Positions 35,436 through 46,297 of a stretch of 64,000 nt of DNA are shown here, one piece after another (position 1 is the first letter of the stretch; each line of letters starts with the position of its first letter). The DNA is taken from NCBI GenBank assembly GCA_913048385.1, contig CAJWVZ010000001.1:124001-188000 (forward strand). The letters are read 5' to 3'. The notes below the pieces were generated by a model. That model saw nothing but the letters and a program-made list of their open reading frames with translations, was not told where the DNA came from and did no database searches. Position numbers and translations under genes: made by a program. Origin of the DNA: an uncultured Gammaproteobacteria bacterium (GTDB lineage: Bacteria; Pseudomonadota; Gammaproteobacteria; Pseudomonadales; Pseudohongiellaceae).

Positions 35436-35611
35436 CAACAGCCGGTTTTGCTGATCGTGTGGAAGATAATGATTTATTGCGATCTAACCAAATTAATGTA
35501 AGTTTTGTTGAGGATTAGTCTTATTTTCTTCTTTGGCTCGTGAAGCTGTTTATACTGGGGTCGTTGGGGGTAATGAGATACAATATCAAAAAATAGAGAC
35601 CGTTGAGATTT

Positions 35612-36259
35612 ATGATTGAGTTAAGTGCGAGTGTGCCATTCCTGTGGCGTCTGGGTATTGAGAGCAAAGACGGCTATTGTTCGGTAGCAATGGTAATTCC
35701 GTGCCCCTCGGAAGCAGAAATCGAGGACCTGACAATTGAAACAAATGTTCTTAGCCTGGCATCCGACAGTGACCGCGCGGAGCAAGAGGAAACGCTTGAG
35801 TGGAATGAGGATGATACAAATTTGTTTTTGAAGTTAGTAAATGAACGAAAGAAGGAGCTCGGGGAGAGGGTAGGCGACTCAATAAAGCTCGATCTCAGTG
35901 ATCCTGTTATGATCGATATAATAGACATAGTAGCCGCTGCAGGTTTTGGCGTTGCGTTTGCGTCGCATGGTTTATTGATTCCGACAGAAGGTTGTGACCC
36001 AGTTCGTCAAATAGAAGTTGGAGGAAAGGTTTCTTTGCGGACAGTGCTCGGTTTTATATTAGCTGTTATCGTAGAAATAGAAGATAGTGATGTCGTGTGC
36101 GTGGTATTGGAAGAATTGGATATACGAACGGCCGGCGAGGCCGCAATTGGCTTGGATCGCGTTTGCGTACATGACTTGTTGCTCGTGAAGCGCGGAGATA
36201 TTTTGAGTTCAGAATTTGCAGAACGAAGCTCTCGCCCGAGCGATAGCGCATTGCACTAG
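35612..36259 (+). CDS. Acidic protein of unknown function next to the DnaA-box region
   Basis: A 215-residue acidic protein that I do not recognise. A Glu/Asp-rich middle (DRAEQEETLEWNEDDTN) is followed by a helix rich in Leu, Lys and Glu, then more hydrophobic parts (DIIDIVAAAGFGVAFASHG, LGFILAVIVEIE, VVCVVLEELDI). There is no signal peptide. I chose the ATG at 35612; a TTG at 35603 in frame is possible and the ribosome site is weak in both cases. Some open frames exist on the other strand here, which lowers confidence that this is the true gene. It is the first gene right of the candidate origin. Confidence 0.42.
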   Translation: MIELSASVPFLWRLGIESKDGYCSVAMVIPCPSEAEIEDLTIETNVLSLASDSDRAEQEETLEWNEDDTNLFLKLVNERKKELGERVGDSIKLDLSDPVMIDIIDIVAAAGFGVAFASHGLLIPTEGCDPVRQIEVGGKVSLRTVLGFILAVIVEIEDSDVVCVVLEELDIRTAGEAAIGLDRVCVHDLLLVKRGDILSSEFAERSSRPSDSALH

Positions 36260-36308
36260 GAAATCGCCACAATAGAACTCGCTTCAGAAGCTAATACTGC
36301 GCGGTATC

Positions 36309-37469
36309 TCAGAGTCTCTGATTAAATCGTTTCCCAACAAGGGCAGCAGCAATATTTATTTTTTGAATGTCTATCGAGCCTCCTGCAATACCCCAGCCCC
36401 AGGCATCTCTCATTTTCTGCTCCAAAGGGAACTCTTTGGAATAACCGTACCCGCCCATTAGCTGCATCGCTTTTCCAGTCACATTTCTAGCGGTCTCATT
36501 GGCAAAACATTTAGCAACTGAGCTCTCAGCCACTGATGGTAAATCAGAGGCCGCGTTAACAACGGCTCGATATAAAAGAAGGCGAGCTGCATCAATTTGC
36601 ATTTTCATTTCCGCTATTTGAAGTTGCACGGCCTGGAACTCGATGAGAGGTTTTCCAAATTGTTTTCGTTCTCTGACGTATGCGAGCACAAAATCAAAAG
36701 CTGATTGACCCACGGCCAATGACATGGTGGTGTTTCCGCAACGCTCTAAATCAAAAGCATCCATAAGCTTGCTAAATCCTCCTGCTGAAACAAGGATATC
36801 GGAGGTAGGTACTTTGACGTTATCAAAATACATATCAGCACTGTAAACGCCCCGGAAACCCATGTGATGATCTCTTTTTCCAAAACTAAATCCTGGCGCC
36901 CCCTTATGAACCAATACTGCACCGATGCCTTTGGCTCCTGGACTTTCGTCTAGCCTGCAATAAACTACGTAGGCCTCTGAGTGTCCTGCACCGGAGCACC
37001 ATCGTTTTGTTCCGTTTAAAATGATCTTGTCACCCTCTATTCGACCGTTAGTTTTTAAGTCGGTAAGGGCTGATCCAGCCTCCGGTTCTGACATGGACAC
37101 TGCCACGACCATATCTCCGCTGCAAACTTTTGGAATTACTGATTCCTTCATTTGATCTGTTCCAAAATGTGCTATCGCTAAGGTCGGGCCGAAACAGGAC
37201 TCAAATATAGGGAAGGCCACTCCGATCGAAATTTTGGCTACTTCTTCCAGAACTATCACAGCATCTAAGTGACTTAGCCCGCCGCCACCGTATTGCGAAG
37301 GCAAGTTTATACCTAAGTAGCCAAGCTCGCCGAAGCGCTGTTTCAGAGCTAGTGAGGGCGGTTGATCGTCCCGCTCAATTTCAATCGCTACCTTCGGGAG
37401 TTCATTTTGTGCAAATTTGCGAACAGATATTTGGAGAGCTTGTTGCTCTGGGGTCAGTGTAAAGTTCAA
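36309..37469 (-). CDS. Acyl-CoA dehydrogenase
   Basis: A flavin-dependent acyl-CoA dehydrogenase of 386 aa, the first step of fatty-acid beta-oxidation. It has LGINLPSQYGGGGLSHLDAV, VAVSMSEPEAGSALTDLKT, GTKRWCSGAGHSEAYVV, ERCGNTTMSLAVGQSAFD, RKQFGKPLIEFQAVQ and, at the end, MQLMGGYGYSKEFPLEQKMRDA, where the catalytic Glu region lies. The start is TTG at 37469 with GGGGAA upstream. One of only three genes right of 35.6 kb on the minus strand. Its chain-length preference cannot be read. Confidence 0.93.
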   Translation of the reverse strand: MNFTLTPEQQALQISVRKFAQNELPKVAIEIERDDQPPSLALKQRFGELGYLGINLPSQYGGGGLSHLDAVIVLEEVAKISIGVAFPIFESCFGPTLAIAHFGTDQMKESVIPKVCSGDMVVAVSMSEPEAGSALTDLKTNGRIEGDKIILNGTKRWCSGAGHSEAYVVYCRLDESPGAKGIGAVLVHKGAPGFSFGKRDHHMGFRGVYSADMYFDNVKVPTSDILVSAGGFSKLMDAFDLERCGNTTMSLAVGQSAFDFVLAYVRERKQFGKPLIEFQAVQLQIAEMKMQIDAARLLLYRAVVNAASDLPSVAESSVAKCFANETARNVTGKAMQLMGGYGYSKEFPLEQKMRDAWGWGIAGGSIDIQKINIAAALVGKRFNQRL

Positions 37470-37584
37470 AGTTTCATTCCCCGCAGTTTATTTTCAATAC
37501 GAAGCATCAAGGCAAAAATGGTAATTAGGAATTATAAAAGCGATGAGCCTGTTTACTTGAAGTTCAATGTCTGTCTGTGCATTG

Positions 37585-37593
37585 TGCTATACT
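37585..37593 (+). promoter_or_regulatory. Extended -10 promoter upstream of prfC
   Basis: TGCTATACT is a good extended -10 element (TGn plus TATACT) for sigma-70, about 80 bp before the prfC ATG. The -35 region around 37565 is poor, as is common for extended -10 promoters. It would start the prfC-tgt transcript. Confidence 0.5.
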
Positions 37594-37673
37594 GCTCGAT
37601 TGTAACCTTGTTTTAAACTTATGTAATCTCATACAGGTGCTTTTGCAGCCTATTAGCTTCAAGTAATAAAGCC

Positions 37674-39260
37674 ATGAATTCAGACCAGCTCCAAGACGAA
37701 ATTCAACGTCGTCGCGTTCTAGCCATCATTTCTCATCCAGATGCCGGAAAAACAACTATTACAGAGAAGCTTATTCTGCTCGGTAAGCTGATTCAAGTCG
37801 CCGGTACTGTTAAAGGTAAAAAGGCAGATCGCCACGCTACTTCAGATTGGATGGCGATGGAGAAACAACGCGGCATCTCGGTTACCTCGTCAGTTATGCA
37901 GTTTCCTTATTCCAATTCTGTTGTGAACTTATTAGATACGCCTGGGCATGAAGACTTTTCTGAGGATACTTATCGAGTATTAACGGCCGTTGATTCAGCG
38001 CTCATGGTAGTGGATGGCGCCAAAGGAGTTGAAGCTCGTACGATTAAGCTCATGGATGTATGTCGGTTAAGAGATACGCCGATCTTTACTTTCGTCAACA
38101 AGCTTGATCGGGATATACGCGACGCTATCGATGTGTTGGATGAAATAGAAACGGTTCTGCAGATTAAGTGCGCCCCTATCAATTGGCCACTCGGGATGGG
38201 GAAACAATTTAAGGGCGTTTATAACTTTCTGACGGACACGATCCATGTTTACCAGCAAGGGCTCGGCGACAAGCTTTCTGCTACGAAAATTATACGGGGA
38301 ATACACGGCTCTGAGGCAAAGGCGTTGCTTGGGAGCTATGCCGATGACTTTATCGAAGAAATAGAGTTAGTCCAGGGAGCAAGTCATGGTTTTGATTTAG
38401 ATGCATATCTTGAGGGCAAATTGACGCCAGTATATTTTGGAACTGCTTTAGGTAACTTTGGAATCCGTGAAATGCTCGATGATTTTGTGAAATGGGCACC
38501 GGCACCGCAAGACCGCATCACGAATATGCGCGCGGTCAAAGCGACTGAACCCGCGTTTAGCGGGTTTGTTTTTAAGATACAGGCGAATATGGACCCGAAG
38601 CACAGGGACCGCATTGCTTTTATGCGAATTTGCTCCGGAGAGTACTCGAAAGGTATGAAAATGCGTCATGCGCGTTTAAAAAAAGACATTAAGGTAGCAG
38701 ATGCAGTAACTTTTTTTGCTGGCGACAGAGAGCAAGCTGATGGAGCTGTGTCGGGCGATATTATCGGTTTGCATAATCATGGCACCATCCAGATAGGTGA
38801 TACGTTTACCGCTGGTGAGGAATTAAAGTTTCGCGGCATTCCTCATTTCGCACCAGAGTTGTTCAGGCGCATTCGTCTTAAGGATCCGCTGAAGTTGAAG
38901 CAGCTTCAAAAAGGATTAGCTCAGCTTTCAGAGGAGGGGTCGACACAGCTTTTTATGCCTTTTAAGAACAACGATTTAATCGTAGGAGCGATAGGGATGT
39001 TGCAATTCGATGTAGTAGCTTATCGTTTAAAGGACGAGTACAAAGTTGATGCTATTTATGAACCGGTAACTTTGTATTCGGCGCGATGGATAGACTCCGA
39101 GGATGAAAAAATCATAGCTGAATTCAGAAAAAAAGCTGCGGACAATCTAGCCCTCGACTCAGGCGGTTATTTAACCTACTTGGCTCCGACTAGAGTTAAC
39201 TTGAGCTTAATTGAGGAGCGGTGGCCAGATATTGGCTTTTCTTCAACGCGGGAACATTAA
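37674..39260 (+). CDS. prfC: Peptide chain release factor 3
   Basis: RF3 is a GTPase that frees RF1 and RF2 from the ribosome after peptide release. G1 motif [14 protein letters not shown] near the start, G2/G3 region [15 protein letters not shown] and [14 protein letters not shown], and NKLD (G4) in [13 protein letters not shown] are visible. The later domains have [18 protein letters not shown] and [23 protein letters not shown], both RF3-specific. Length 528 aa is standard. The tgt gene starts a few bases after its stop. In most gammaproteobacteria queA sits here. Confidence 0.97.
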   Translation: MNSDQLQDEIQRRRVLAIISHPDAGKTTITEKLILLGKLIQVAGTVKGKKADRHATSDWMAMEKQRGISVTSSVMQFPYSNSVVNLLDTPGHEDFSEDTYRVLTAVDSALMVVDGAKGVEARTIKLMDVCRLRDTPIFTFVNKLDRDIRDAIDVLDEIETVLQIKCAPINWPLGMGKQFKGVYNFLTDTIHVYQQGLGDKLSATKIIRGIHGSEAKALLGSYADDFIEEIELVQGASHGFDLDAYLEGKLTPVYFGTALGNFGIREMLDDFVKWAPAPQDRITNMRAVKATEPAFSGFVFKIQANMDPKHRDRIAFMRICSGEYSKGMKMRHARLKKDIKVADAVTFFAGDREQADGAVSGDIIGLHNHGTIQIGDTFTAGEELKFRGIPHFAPELFRRIRLKDPLKLKQLQKGLAQLSEEGSTQLFMPFKNNDLIVGAIGMLQFDVVAYRLKDEYKVDAIYEPVTLYSARWIDSEDEKIIAEFRKKAADNLALDSGGYLTYLAPTRVNLSLIEERWPDIGFSSTREH

Positions 39261-39264
39261 ATGA

Positions 39265-40395
<1,131 letters not shown>

Positions 40396-40559
40396 GTCTG
40401 CTTCTTGGCTGGTTGCAGAAAGCCTCGTCGCTATTCGGTTCGAAGGTTAAGTCTTCGCAGGTTCGGGATTTTCGCAAAAGTGTTTTATTAAGGTTTATTA
40501 AGTTTTTGACTAACTACAATCCATCGAGAAGTTTGCTCGATAAATAAACGAGGTTGATG

Positions 40560-40886
40560 ATGAATTTTTTATTTCCGATAGCGTACGCTCAAACAACTCA
40601 GGGTGAACCAAATGTGATGAGTACCCTTCTTCTTTTCGGAGGCATGTTTTTGCTAATGTATCTACTTATTATTCGCCCTCAATCGAAGCGTGCGAAAGAG
40701 CATAAAGCGCTTGTAACTTCGATAACTAAGGGTGATGAGGTATTAACTTCAGGGGGTATTTTAGGGAGAGTGACTCGCGTCTCAGACGACTACTTGGCGA
40801 TTGAAGTTGCAGACGGAATGGAGCTGAAAGTCCAAAAAGTTGCTGTCGCTACTGCACTTCCCAAAGGTACACTCGCCAACATTTAG
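40560..40886 (+). CDS. yajC: Preprotein translocase subunit YajC
   Basis: A small membrane protein of the SecDF-YajC complex that aids protein export. It has one helix (STLLLFGGMFLLMYLLIIRPQ) and the conserved cytoplasmic part KEHKALVTSITKGDEVLTSGG with GRV. The ATG at 40560 has CGAGG about 6 nt before it; an ATG just upstream at 40557 would place the ribosome site too near. secD follows after about 80 bp, and the order tgt-yajC-secD-secF is the common gammaproteobacterial one. Confidence 0.95.
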   Translation: MNFLFPIAYAQTTQGEPNVMSTLLLFGGMFLLMYLLIIRPQSKRAKEHKALVTSITKGDEVLTSGGILGRVTRVSDDYLAIEVADGMELKVQKVAVATALPKGTLANI

Positions 40887-40968
40887 TGATTGTAGATACA
40901 AGAGTTCCGGTGAGTATCATTCCTAAACTAATCAATCCAAAGGAAGGGCTTCAAGCTCAACAAAAGTT

Positions 40969-42849
40969 ATGCTGAATAAGTACCCTATGTGGAAGAATCT
41001 TCTCGTCCTTTTAATCGTTTTGCTCGGATTCGTTTATGCCATTCCAAACCTATATCCGGATGATGAAGCGGTCCAAGTTAATAGTGAGCTCGGCCTAATA
41101 ACTGAAATAGATCTCGAGCGTGCAACGACCGCACTTGAGGCAGCGCAGCTAGACTTTTTTGGTGCGAATATTAATGACAATGGTTTACTTTTACGATTCT
41201 CAAGTGTTGAGGAGCAGTTACGCGGTAAAACAGCTTTGGAGGAAGCATTTGGACAAAATTACATCGTCGCTTTAAATCTAGCACCGACGACCCCGAATTG
41301 GCTACAGGCAATTGGCGCAGGAAAAATGAACCTTGGATTGGATTTGCAAGGTGGTGTGCATTTTTTGATGGAAGTTGATATGGAGTCTGCGGTGGAGCGA
41401 AGAATGCGCGACAATTTGAGCAATATTCGTACTATTTTAAGAGAGGAGCGTATTCGCTCTCGAGGCCTCACCCTCAACACGAGCACTCATCTTCAAGCGA
41501 GGTTTGCCAGCGCTAGCGAGCGAAGCGAGGCAAGATCGGCACTCGTTACAAACTTTCCAGATTTGCAGTTCCAAAACAACGAGCAAGGTGATTTTTTTGT
41601 ACTCGATCTTCGATTGCCCGAAGAAGCTATTGTCCAGATTCAGAGAGACACTTTGGCGGCGAATAGGACGACCCTTTTGAATCGGGTTGATGCCCTTGGC
41701 GTGTCAGAACCAACTGTTCAGCAGCAAGGCGCAGATCGAATAGTGGTCGAATTGCCTGGAGTTCAGGACCCTGCTCAGGCTATTCGTATTTTACAAAGAA
41801 TTGCGACCTTGGAGTTTCATCTTGAAGCGGGCCTCGGTGCTTCCAGCCTTTCTTATGAAGTTTTTGATTATCTTGGACAGCAGATTAGCGTCGATAACGA
41901 CGTTATTTTACAAGGTGATCGTATTAGTAATGTTCGTTCTTCTTTGGACCAAAATGGTTTGCCTCAGGTACAGATTAGTCTCGATGCGCAAGGCGGAAAC
42001 CAAATGAATCGCGTGACTCGTGACAATGTAGGCCGATTGATGGACATACTTCTGATTGAAACTAAGTCAAGAAACGTCGAGAGCTTTGATGAATCAGGAA
42101 ATCCGGTGGAACAAGCCGAGTTTTATGAGGAAAAAAGATTAATCAGTCATGCAAGAATAAATTCTGCACTAGGTCGTCAATTCGTCATTACGGGACTGTC
42201 AACTCGGGAAGCAAATGACCTGTCTCTACTAATCAGCTCAGGTTCTTTAGCTGCTCCGATGACTATTGTCGAACAATCGGTTATCGGTCCATCGATGGGC
42301 CAAGATAATCTGAACAAAGGTTTGCTTGGAGTTCAGGTTGCAGCCTTTGCGGTTATTCTATTTATGATTGGGTATTATCGAATCTTTGGGCTTGCCGCAA
42401 ACCTTGCGCTGGTTATGAATATCCTTCTTATTTTTGCAATTATGTCATCTATTATCCCTGCAACGTTAACTCTTCCTGGCATAGTAGGAATAGTACTAAC
42501 TGTGGGCATGGCTGTTGATGCAAACGTTTTAATTTTTACAAGAGTCCGAGAAGAAATTGCCGATGGAAGTCCTCCTCAACGGGCGATTGACAGTGGTTAC
42601 GATCGAGCATTTACAACGATCCTTGATGCAAACCTTACGACTTTTCTGGTCGCGATGGTCTTGTTTGCTATTGGCTCTGGACCCGTAAAGGGCTTTGCAA
42701 TTACATTGATGATTGGAATTATAACCTCAGTATTTACGGCCGTTGTTGGCACGAGGGCGTTGGTCAATGTTATTTATGGGGGACGAAATGTTAAACAGCT
42801 CTCGATTGGTGGCGTCTCGACTTTGCCTGCGGAGCAAAAAATATCATGA
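40969..42849 (+). CDS. secD: Protein translocase subunit SecD
   Basis: SecD is an RND-type membrane protein that uses the proton motive force to pull proteins through SecYEG. One N-terminal helix (LNKYPMWKNLLVLLIVLLG), then the large periplasmic domain, then five helices at the end. Conserved parts: LGLDLQGGVHFLMEVD, RIVVELPGVQDPAQAIRILQ, IVEQSVIGPSMGQDN, VGMAVDANVLIFTRVREE and GFAITLMIGIITSVFTAV. 626 aa is normal. The start matches E. coli SecD (MLNKYPMWK) although the ribosome site is poor. secF overlaps the last 4 nt. Confidence 0.97.
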   Translation: MLNKYPMWKNLLVLLIVLLGFVYAIPNLYPDDEAVQVNSELGLITEIDLERATTALEAAQLDFFGANINDNGLLLRFSSVEEQLRGKTALEEAFGQNYIVALNLAPTTPNWLQAIGAGKMNLGLDLQGGVHFLMEVDMESAVERRMRDNLSNIRTILREERIRSRGLTLNTSTHLQARFASASERSEARSALVTNFPDLQFQNNEQGDFFVLDLRLPEEAIVQIQRDTLAANRTTLLNRVDALGVSEPTVQQQGADRIVVELPGVQDPAQAIRILQRIATLEFHLEAGLGASSLSYEVFDYLGQQISVDNDVILQGDRISNVRSSLDQNGLPQVQISLDAQGGNQMNRVTRDNVGRLMDILLIETKSRNVESFDESGNPVEQAEFYEEKRLISHARINSALGRQFVITGLSTREANDLSLLISSGSLAAPMTIVEQSVIGPSMGQDNLNKGLLGVQVAAFAVILFMIGYYRIFGLAANLALVMNILLIFAIMSSIIPATLTLPGIVGIVLTVGMAVDANVLIFTRVREEIADGSPPQRAIDSGYDRAFTTILDANLTTFLVAMVLFAIGSGPVKGFAITLMIGIITSVFTAVVGTRALVNVIYGGRNVKQLSIGGVSTLPAEQKIS

Positions 42850-43793
42850 CTAAAATGAATTTCAATTTTATGGGTTATCGGCGTATTACTGCATTGGTGT
42901 CTTCTGTTTTTGTCTTGATATCAGTAATCTCTCTCTTTGCTCGTGGCTTGGATTTAGGATTAGATTTCACGAGTGGTACATCAGTCCGTCTTAGTTTTGC
43001 GCAGTCGGTCAATATCAATGACATTAACTCAAAACTGGCTTCGGCTGGTTATGAAGAGGCTGTCGTAGTTAGCTTTGGTTCTGATCGAGATATTCGTGTG
43101 ATTCTCGGTGTGGATGAATCCATTGAGCAAGAAGATCAAGCGAGTCAAGCGGTCGAGGTCGGCGAGCGAATCGCTGCGTTGTTGCAGAGCGATAATCAGT
43201 CGGAGGTAGTACTCCTCGGTTCGGATTATGTTAGTGCAAAAGTTGGTACAGAGCTCGCAGAGCAGGGTGGGCTTGGTATGCTCGTAGCGCTTGCAATAAT
43301 CACGGTGTATATAGCAATAAGATTTCAATTTAAGTTCTCGGTTGGAGCAGTGGTTGCTCTTGGTCATGATTTAGTTATTACACTGGGTATTTTTTCTCTT
43401 ACTGGTATGGAGTTTAATCTCAACACGCTCGCGGCGATGCTTGCAATAATTGGCTATTCGCTAAACGACACAATAGTGGTGTCAGACCGAATTAGAGAAA
43501 ATTTTCGCAGGATGCGAAAAGGATCACCGCTTGAAATGGTAAATGCCTCCCTCAATCAAACCTTCAGTCGCACAATCGTGACTTCGTTTACAACACTGTT
43601 GGTGTTGTTTTCAATTCTTCTTGTGGGAGGTGATAGTACTGAGGGTTTTGCTATTGCTCTTATCATTGGTGTGTTGATTGGCACATACTCTTCAATTTAC
43701 GTTGCGTCTAATGTTATTTTGTTAATGAATGTCACCAGAGAGGACCTCATGCTTCCCATCAAAGAAGACCCTGAACTTGACGATATACCCTAG
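42846..43793 (+). CDS. secF: Protein translocase subunit SecF
   Basis: SecF pairs with SecD to drive translocation. Six helices with a periplasmic loop after the first. Conserved parts: GLDLGLDFTSGTSVRLSF, FSVGAVVALGHDLVITLGIFS, MLAIIGYSLNDTIVVSDRIREN and the end region TSFTTLLVLFSILLVGGDSTEGFAIALIIG. Length 315 aa is standard. The ATG overlaps the secD stop (ATGA). About 140 bp follow before the transglycosylase gene, without an obvious terminator. Confidence 0.97.
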   Translation: MTKMNFNFMGYRRITALVSSVFVLISVISLFARGLDLGLDFTSGTSVRLSFAQSVNINDINSKLASAGYEEAVVVSFGSDRDIRVILGVDESIEQEDQASQAVEVGERIAALLQSDNQSEVVLLGSDYVSAKVGTELAEQGGLGMLVALAIITVYIAIRFQFKFSVGAVVALGHDLVITLGIFSLTGMEFNLNTLAAMLAIIGYSLNDTIVVSDRIRENFRRMRKGSPLEMVNASLNQTFSRTIVTSFTTLLVLFSILLVGGDSTEGFAIALIIGVLIGTYSSIYVASNVILLMNVTREDLMLPIKEDPELDDIP

Positions 43794-43931
43794 ACTGGGT
43801 TTGTTAAATGGGCTGGTAATTGTTTCAATCTGGGTTGTATGATTTAAAAGTCGGTAATTTTTCCTTTTTATAATGGTGCTTGTATCAAGTCTTTTAATGT
43901 TACTCGTTCAATACTCCACAGATATCAACGT

Positions 43932-46274
43932 TTGGTTGTTTTACTTTTTTTGCTTGTTTGTGTTTTTCCAATTAATGCGCAAACAAATTCGGAGCTTTTC
44001 CCTAGGCCTGTATCTCTCGAAATTGCAGTAAATTTTTGGATACGTGTTTACACAGAAGTCGACACCAGTAATGGTTTCTTGCACGACTCTGAAAACTTGT
44101 CGATCATATATGCCCGACTTGATCAAGATCGACGAGCAATTGAGTCGCGTCGAAAATCAGTAGAACAAGATCTTATTGTTCTTGGATCGGGCAAACGAAT
44201 CGATTTGACTGCTAGTCAAGAGAGAATTCTCGCGCTTTGGCCCGACAACGTGAGTAACCGGAGGCTTCGTGAAGCAGCGGATCATGTGCGCTGGCAGCTT
44301 GGCCAGTCTGATGCATTTTTGGCAGGTTTAGAGCGCTCCGGTGCCTATCGAGAGCATATCAGGGACGTAATAAGGAATAAGAACTTACCACCGGAACTTG
44401 CTGTACTCCCTCATGTTGAGTCATCTTTTAATCCAGGTGCATATTCATCAGCTGCCGCGGCAGGCATGTGGCAATTCACTCGGGTAACCGGTCAGCGTTT
44501 TATGCGTATTGATCACATTGTAGATGAGCGAATGGATCCTTATATCGCTGCAGATGCCGCGATGAGTCTACTGGAATATAACTATCGCGCGCTGGGAGCA
44601 TGGCCTCTCGCGCTGACAGCTTATAATCATGGGGCTGGTGGAATTTCGCGTGCAGTAAGAGACACTGGCACCACAGCGATTGATGTCATTGTGGCTGACT
44701 ATAAAGGTCCACGTTTTGGTTTTGCGTCTCGAAATTTCTATGCTCAGTTTCTGGCAGTTAATGACGTTGAACAAAATGCGGAACGATATTTTGGGCGAAT
44801 TAATTTTGCTCGAAGACCTGATTATGTTGAGGTGCGAACAGACGCGTTTATAGATGCTAAAGTATTTGCTGATTCTATTGGAATTAGCTTAGATCGCTTA
44901 CGTAGAGATAACCCCGCACTACGTACTGTTGTTTGGGATGGAGTGAAACGAATTCCTCGGGGATTCAGATTAAAACTGCCCGCATCGCAATTTTCATCAG
45001 ATAGTCAGTTGCTAGCGAGGATTGATCAAGATTTTAAATACCCAGTTCAAACGCCAGATATTTCATATGAAGTCGAACGAGGAGATAGTCTATCAGTAAT
45101 TGCTGAGCGGTTTAACACAACTGTTGGTCAATTAGTATCTCTTAATCAGTTGCGAAGTAGGAATAGCATTCAAATTGGTCAGAGGCTTTTGCTGCCCCAG
45201 TCAGAAGCTCAAGCCGCAAGAATTGTGGTTTCTGATGAAGGAATCTATACAATCACTCGCGGGGATACTATTTCAACTATTGCGAGGCGATTTAATGTAA
45301 ATGCCGGTGAGCTGCTGAGATTAAATGGGGTCGCAGATGCTCGTTTGATTTATCCGGGACAAGAGTTAAAGTTACCTGGGTTGTTCGATCAGGATGCGCA
45401 ATCGGTCGAAGTTTCGGCAATAGCCAGTAGTACCCCAGTCAAAGCTGAAGATACAATTAACGAACCGGACGCGAGAATTCAAGACATTGCAGCAGTCCAA
45501 AACAGTCGGACAGGTGCAGCTGTAAGGGAGAAGGTGGCACCAAGTCTAAGTTCTCAATTGGCCTTAGTTGAAACTCCGGAAATAGAAGAGGGGGTTGCAA
45601 CAACGGGCGGTCGGAGAAACGAGATGATGGAGATTAGGCCTGAGGCGGGCAGCGCACCCGTTGGCTTAGAACTCGATAATCAGCCCGTTCTTCCTAATGA
45701 GGGTCTTGATCCTGATCAAGATGAGATTGCGCAAAATGGTGCGAGTGACCAGATTAGTGTTGCTGAGAGCGAAGCAATAGCACTTGAATCTGATATTGAA
45801 ATTTTACCGACTGAGACTCAATTAGCCGAATTTTTAGCGGCTGATCCCTCGGATTATTCGGTGGCGTCGAACGGGTCAATCGAAGCACAAGCATCAGAGA
45901 CTCTTGGTCACTTTGCGGATTGGTTAGACATAAGAGCGTGGGACATCCGAAGACTCAATAATATGGCATATCGCGACCCGGTGATTATTGGTAAGCGACT
46001 TAGCTTGAACTTCGACAAGGTATCTCGCGCAGATTTTGAACGCCGTCGCCGTGATTTTCACTTTAATATGCAGCGTGAATTTTTTGCTACTTACCGCATA
46101 CAGGATGTTGAGGAGTACGAGATTAGGCGGGGTGACAACATTAGCCGGATAGCTCGCAGTCGATATTCGGCACCACTTTGGTTAATACGTCAATACAACC
46201 CAGAAATTGACTTCAATCGTATACGCGTCGGCCAAAAGGTTGTTTTTCCAGTACTCTCTACAACTGAATTATAG
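43932..46274 (+). CDS. mltD: MltD-like lytic murein transglycosylase with LysM domains
   Basis: A murein-cleaving enzyme. The SLT domain lies around residues 120-260, with LPHVESSFNPGAYSSAAAAGMWQF (catalytic Glu in VESSF) and TAYNHGAGG. Three clear LysM domains follow: YEVERGDSLSVIAERF near 375, YTITRGDTISTIARRF near 435, and YEIRRGDNISRIARSR at the C terminus, plus a degenerate one near 650. Domain order and length (780 aa) fit MltD, with an extra acidic stretch between LysM units. The start is unclear: TTG at 43932 gives a signal peptide with almost no basic residues; basic ones lie in frame just upstream but have no start codon. Confidence 0.88.
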   Translation: MVVLLFLLVCVFPINAQTNSELFPRPVSLEIAVNFWIRVYTEVDTSNGFLHDSENLSIIYARLDQDRRAIESRRKSVEQDLIVLGSGKRIDLTASQERILALWPDNVSNRRLREAADHVRWQLGQSDAFLAGLERSGAYREHIRDVIRNKNLPPELAVLPHVESSFNPGAYSSAAAAGMWQFTRVTGQRFMRIDHIVDERMDPYIAADAAMSLLEYNYRALGAWPLALTAYNHGAGGISRAVRDTGTTAIDVIVADYKGPRFGFASRNFYAQFLAVNDVEQNAERYFGRINFARRPDYVEVRTDAFIDAKVFADSIGISLDRLRRDNPALRTVVWDGVKRIPRGFRLKLPASQFSSDSQLLARIDQDFKYPVQTPDISYEVERGDSLSVIAERFNTTVGQLVSLNQLRSRNSIQIGQRLLLPQSEAQAARIVVSDEGIYTITRGDTISTIARRFNVNAGELLRLNGVADARLIYPGQELKLPGLFDQDAQSVEVSAIASSTPVKAEDTINEPDARIQDIAAVQNSRTGAAVREKVAPSLSSQLALVETPEIEEGVATTGGRRNEMMEIRPEAGSAPVGLELDNQPVLPNEGLDPDQDEIAQNGASDQISVAESEAIALESDIEILPTETQLAEFLAADPSDYSVASNGSIEAQASETLGHFADWLDIRAWDIRRLNNMAYRDPVIIGKRLSLNFDKVSRADFERRRRDFHFNMQREFFATYRIQDVEEYEIRRGDNISRIARSRYSAPLWLIRQYNPEIDFNRIRVGQKVVFPVLSTTEL

Positions 46275-46297
46275 AACGTATTTGTTAGCCGTATATC

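Larger units (their letters stand above)
34841..35611. other. Gene-free region with DnaA/IHF sites: candidate replication origin or DnaA-titration site
   Basis: About 770 bp without an accepted gene. It holds perfect DnaA boxes at 35223-35231 and 35413-35421, near-perfect ones at 35401-35409 and 35427-35435, an exact IHF consensus at 35346-35358, and between them a block from about 35232 to 35358 with roughly a quarter G+C by hand count. The set and order (DnaA box, A+T-rich block with IHF site, paired boxes) resemble gammaproteobacterial oriC. No dnaA, dnaN, mnmG or parAB lies next to it. GATC sites are few. A datA-like titration site or a DnaA-controlled promoter is the main alternative. 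Confidence 0.5.

Noticed and set aside
35674-35928. Minus-strand open frame opposite the acidic gene
   Set aside because: Ser/Arg-rich translation without features and no ribosome site; the plus-strand frame is longer and complete.
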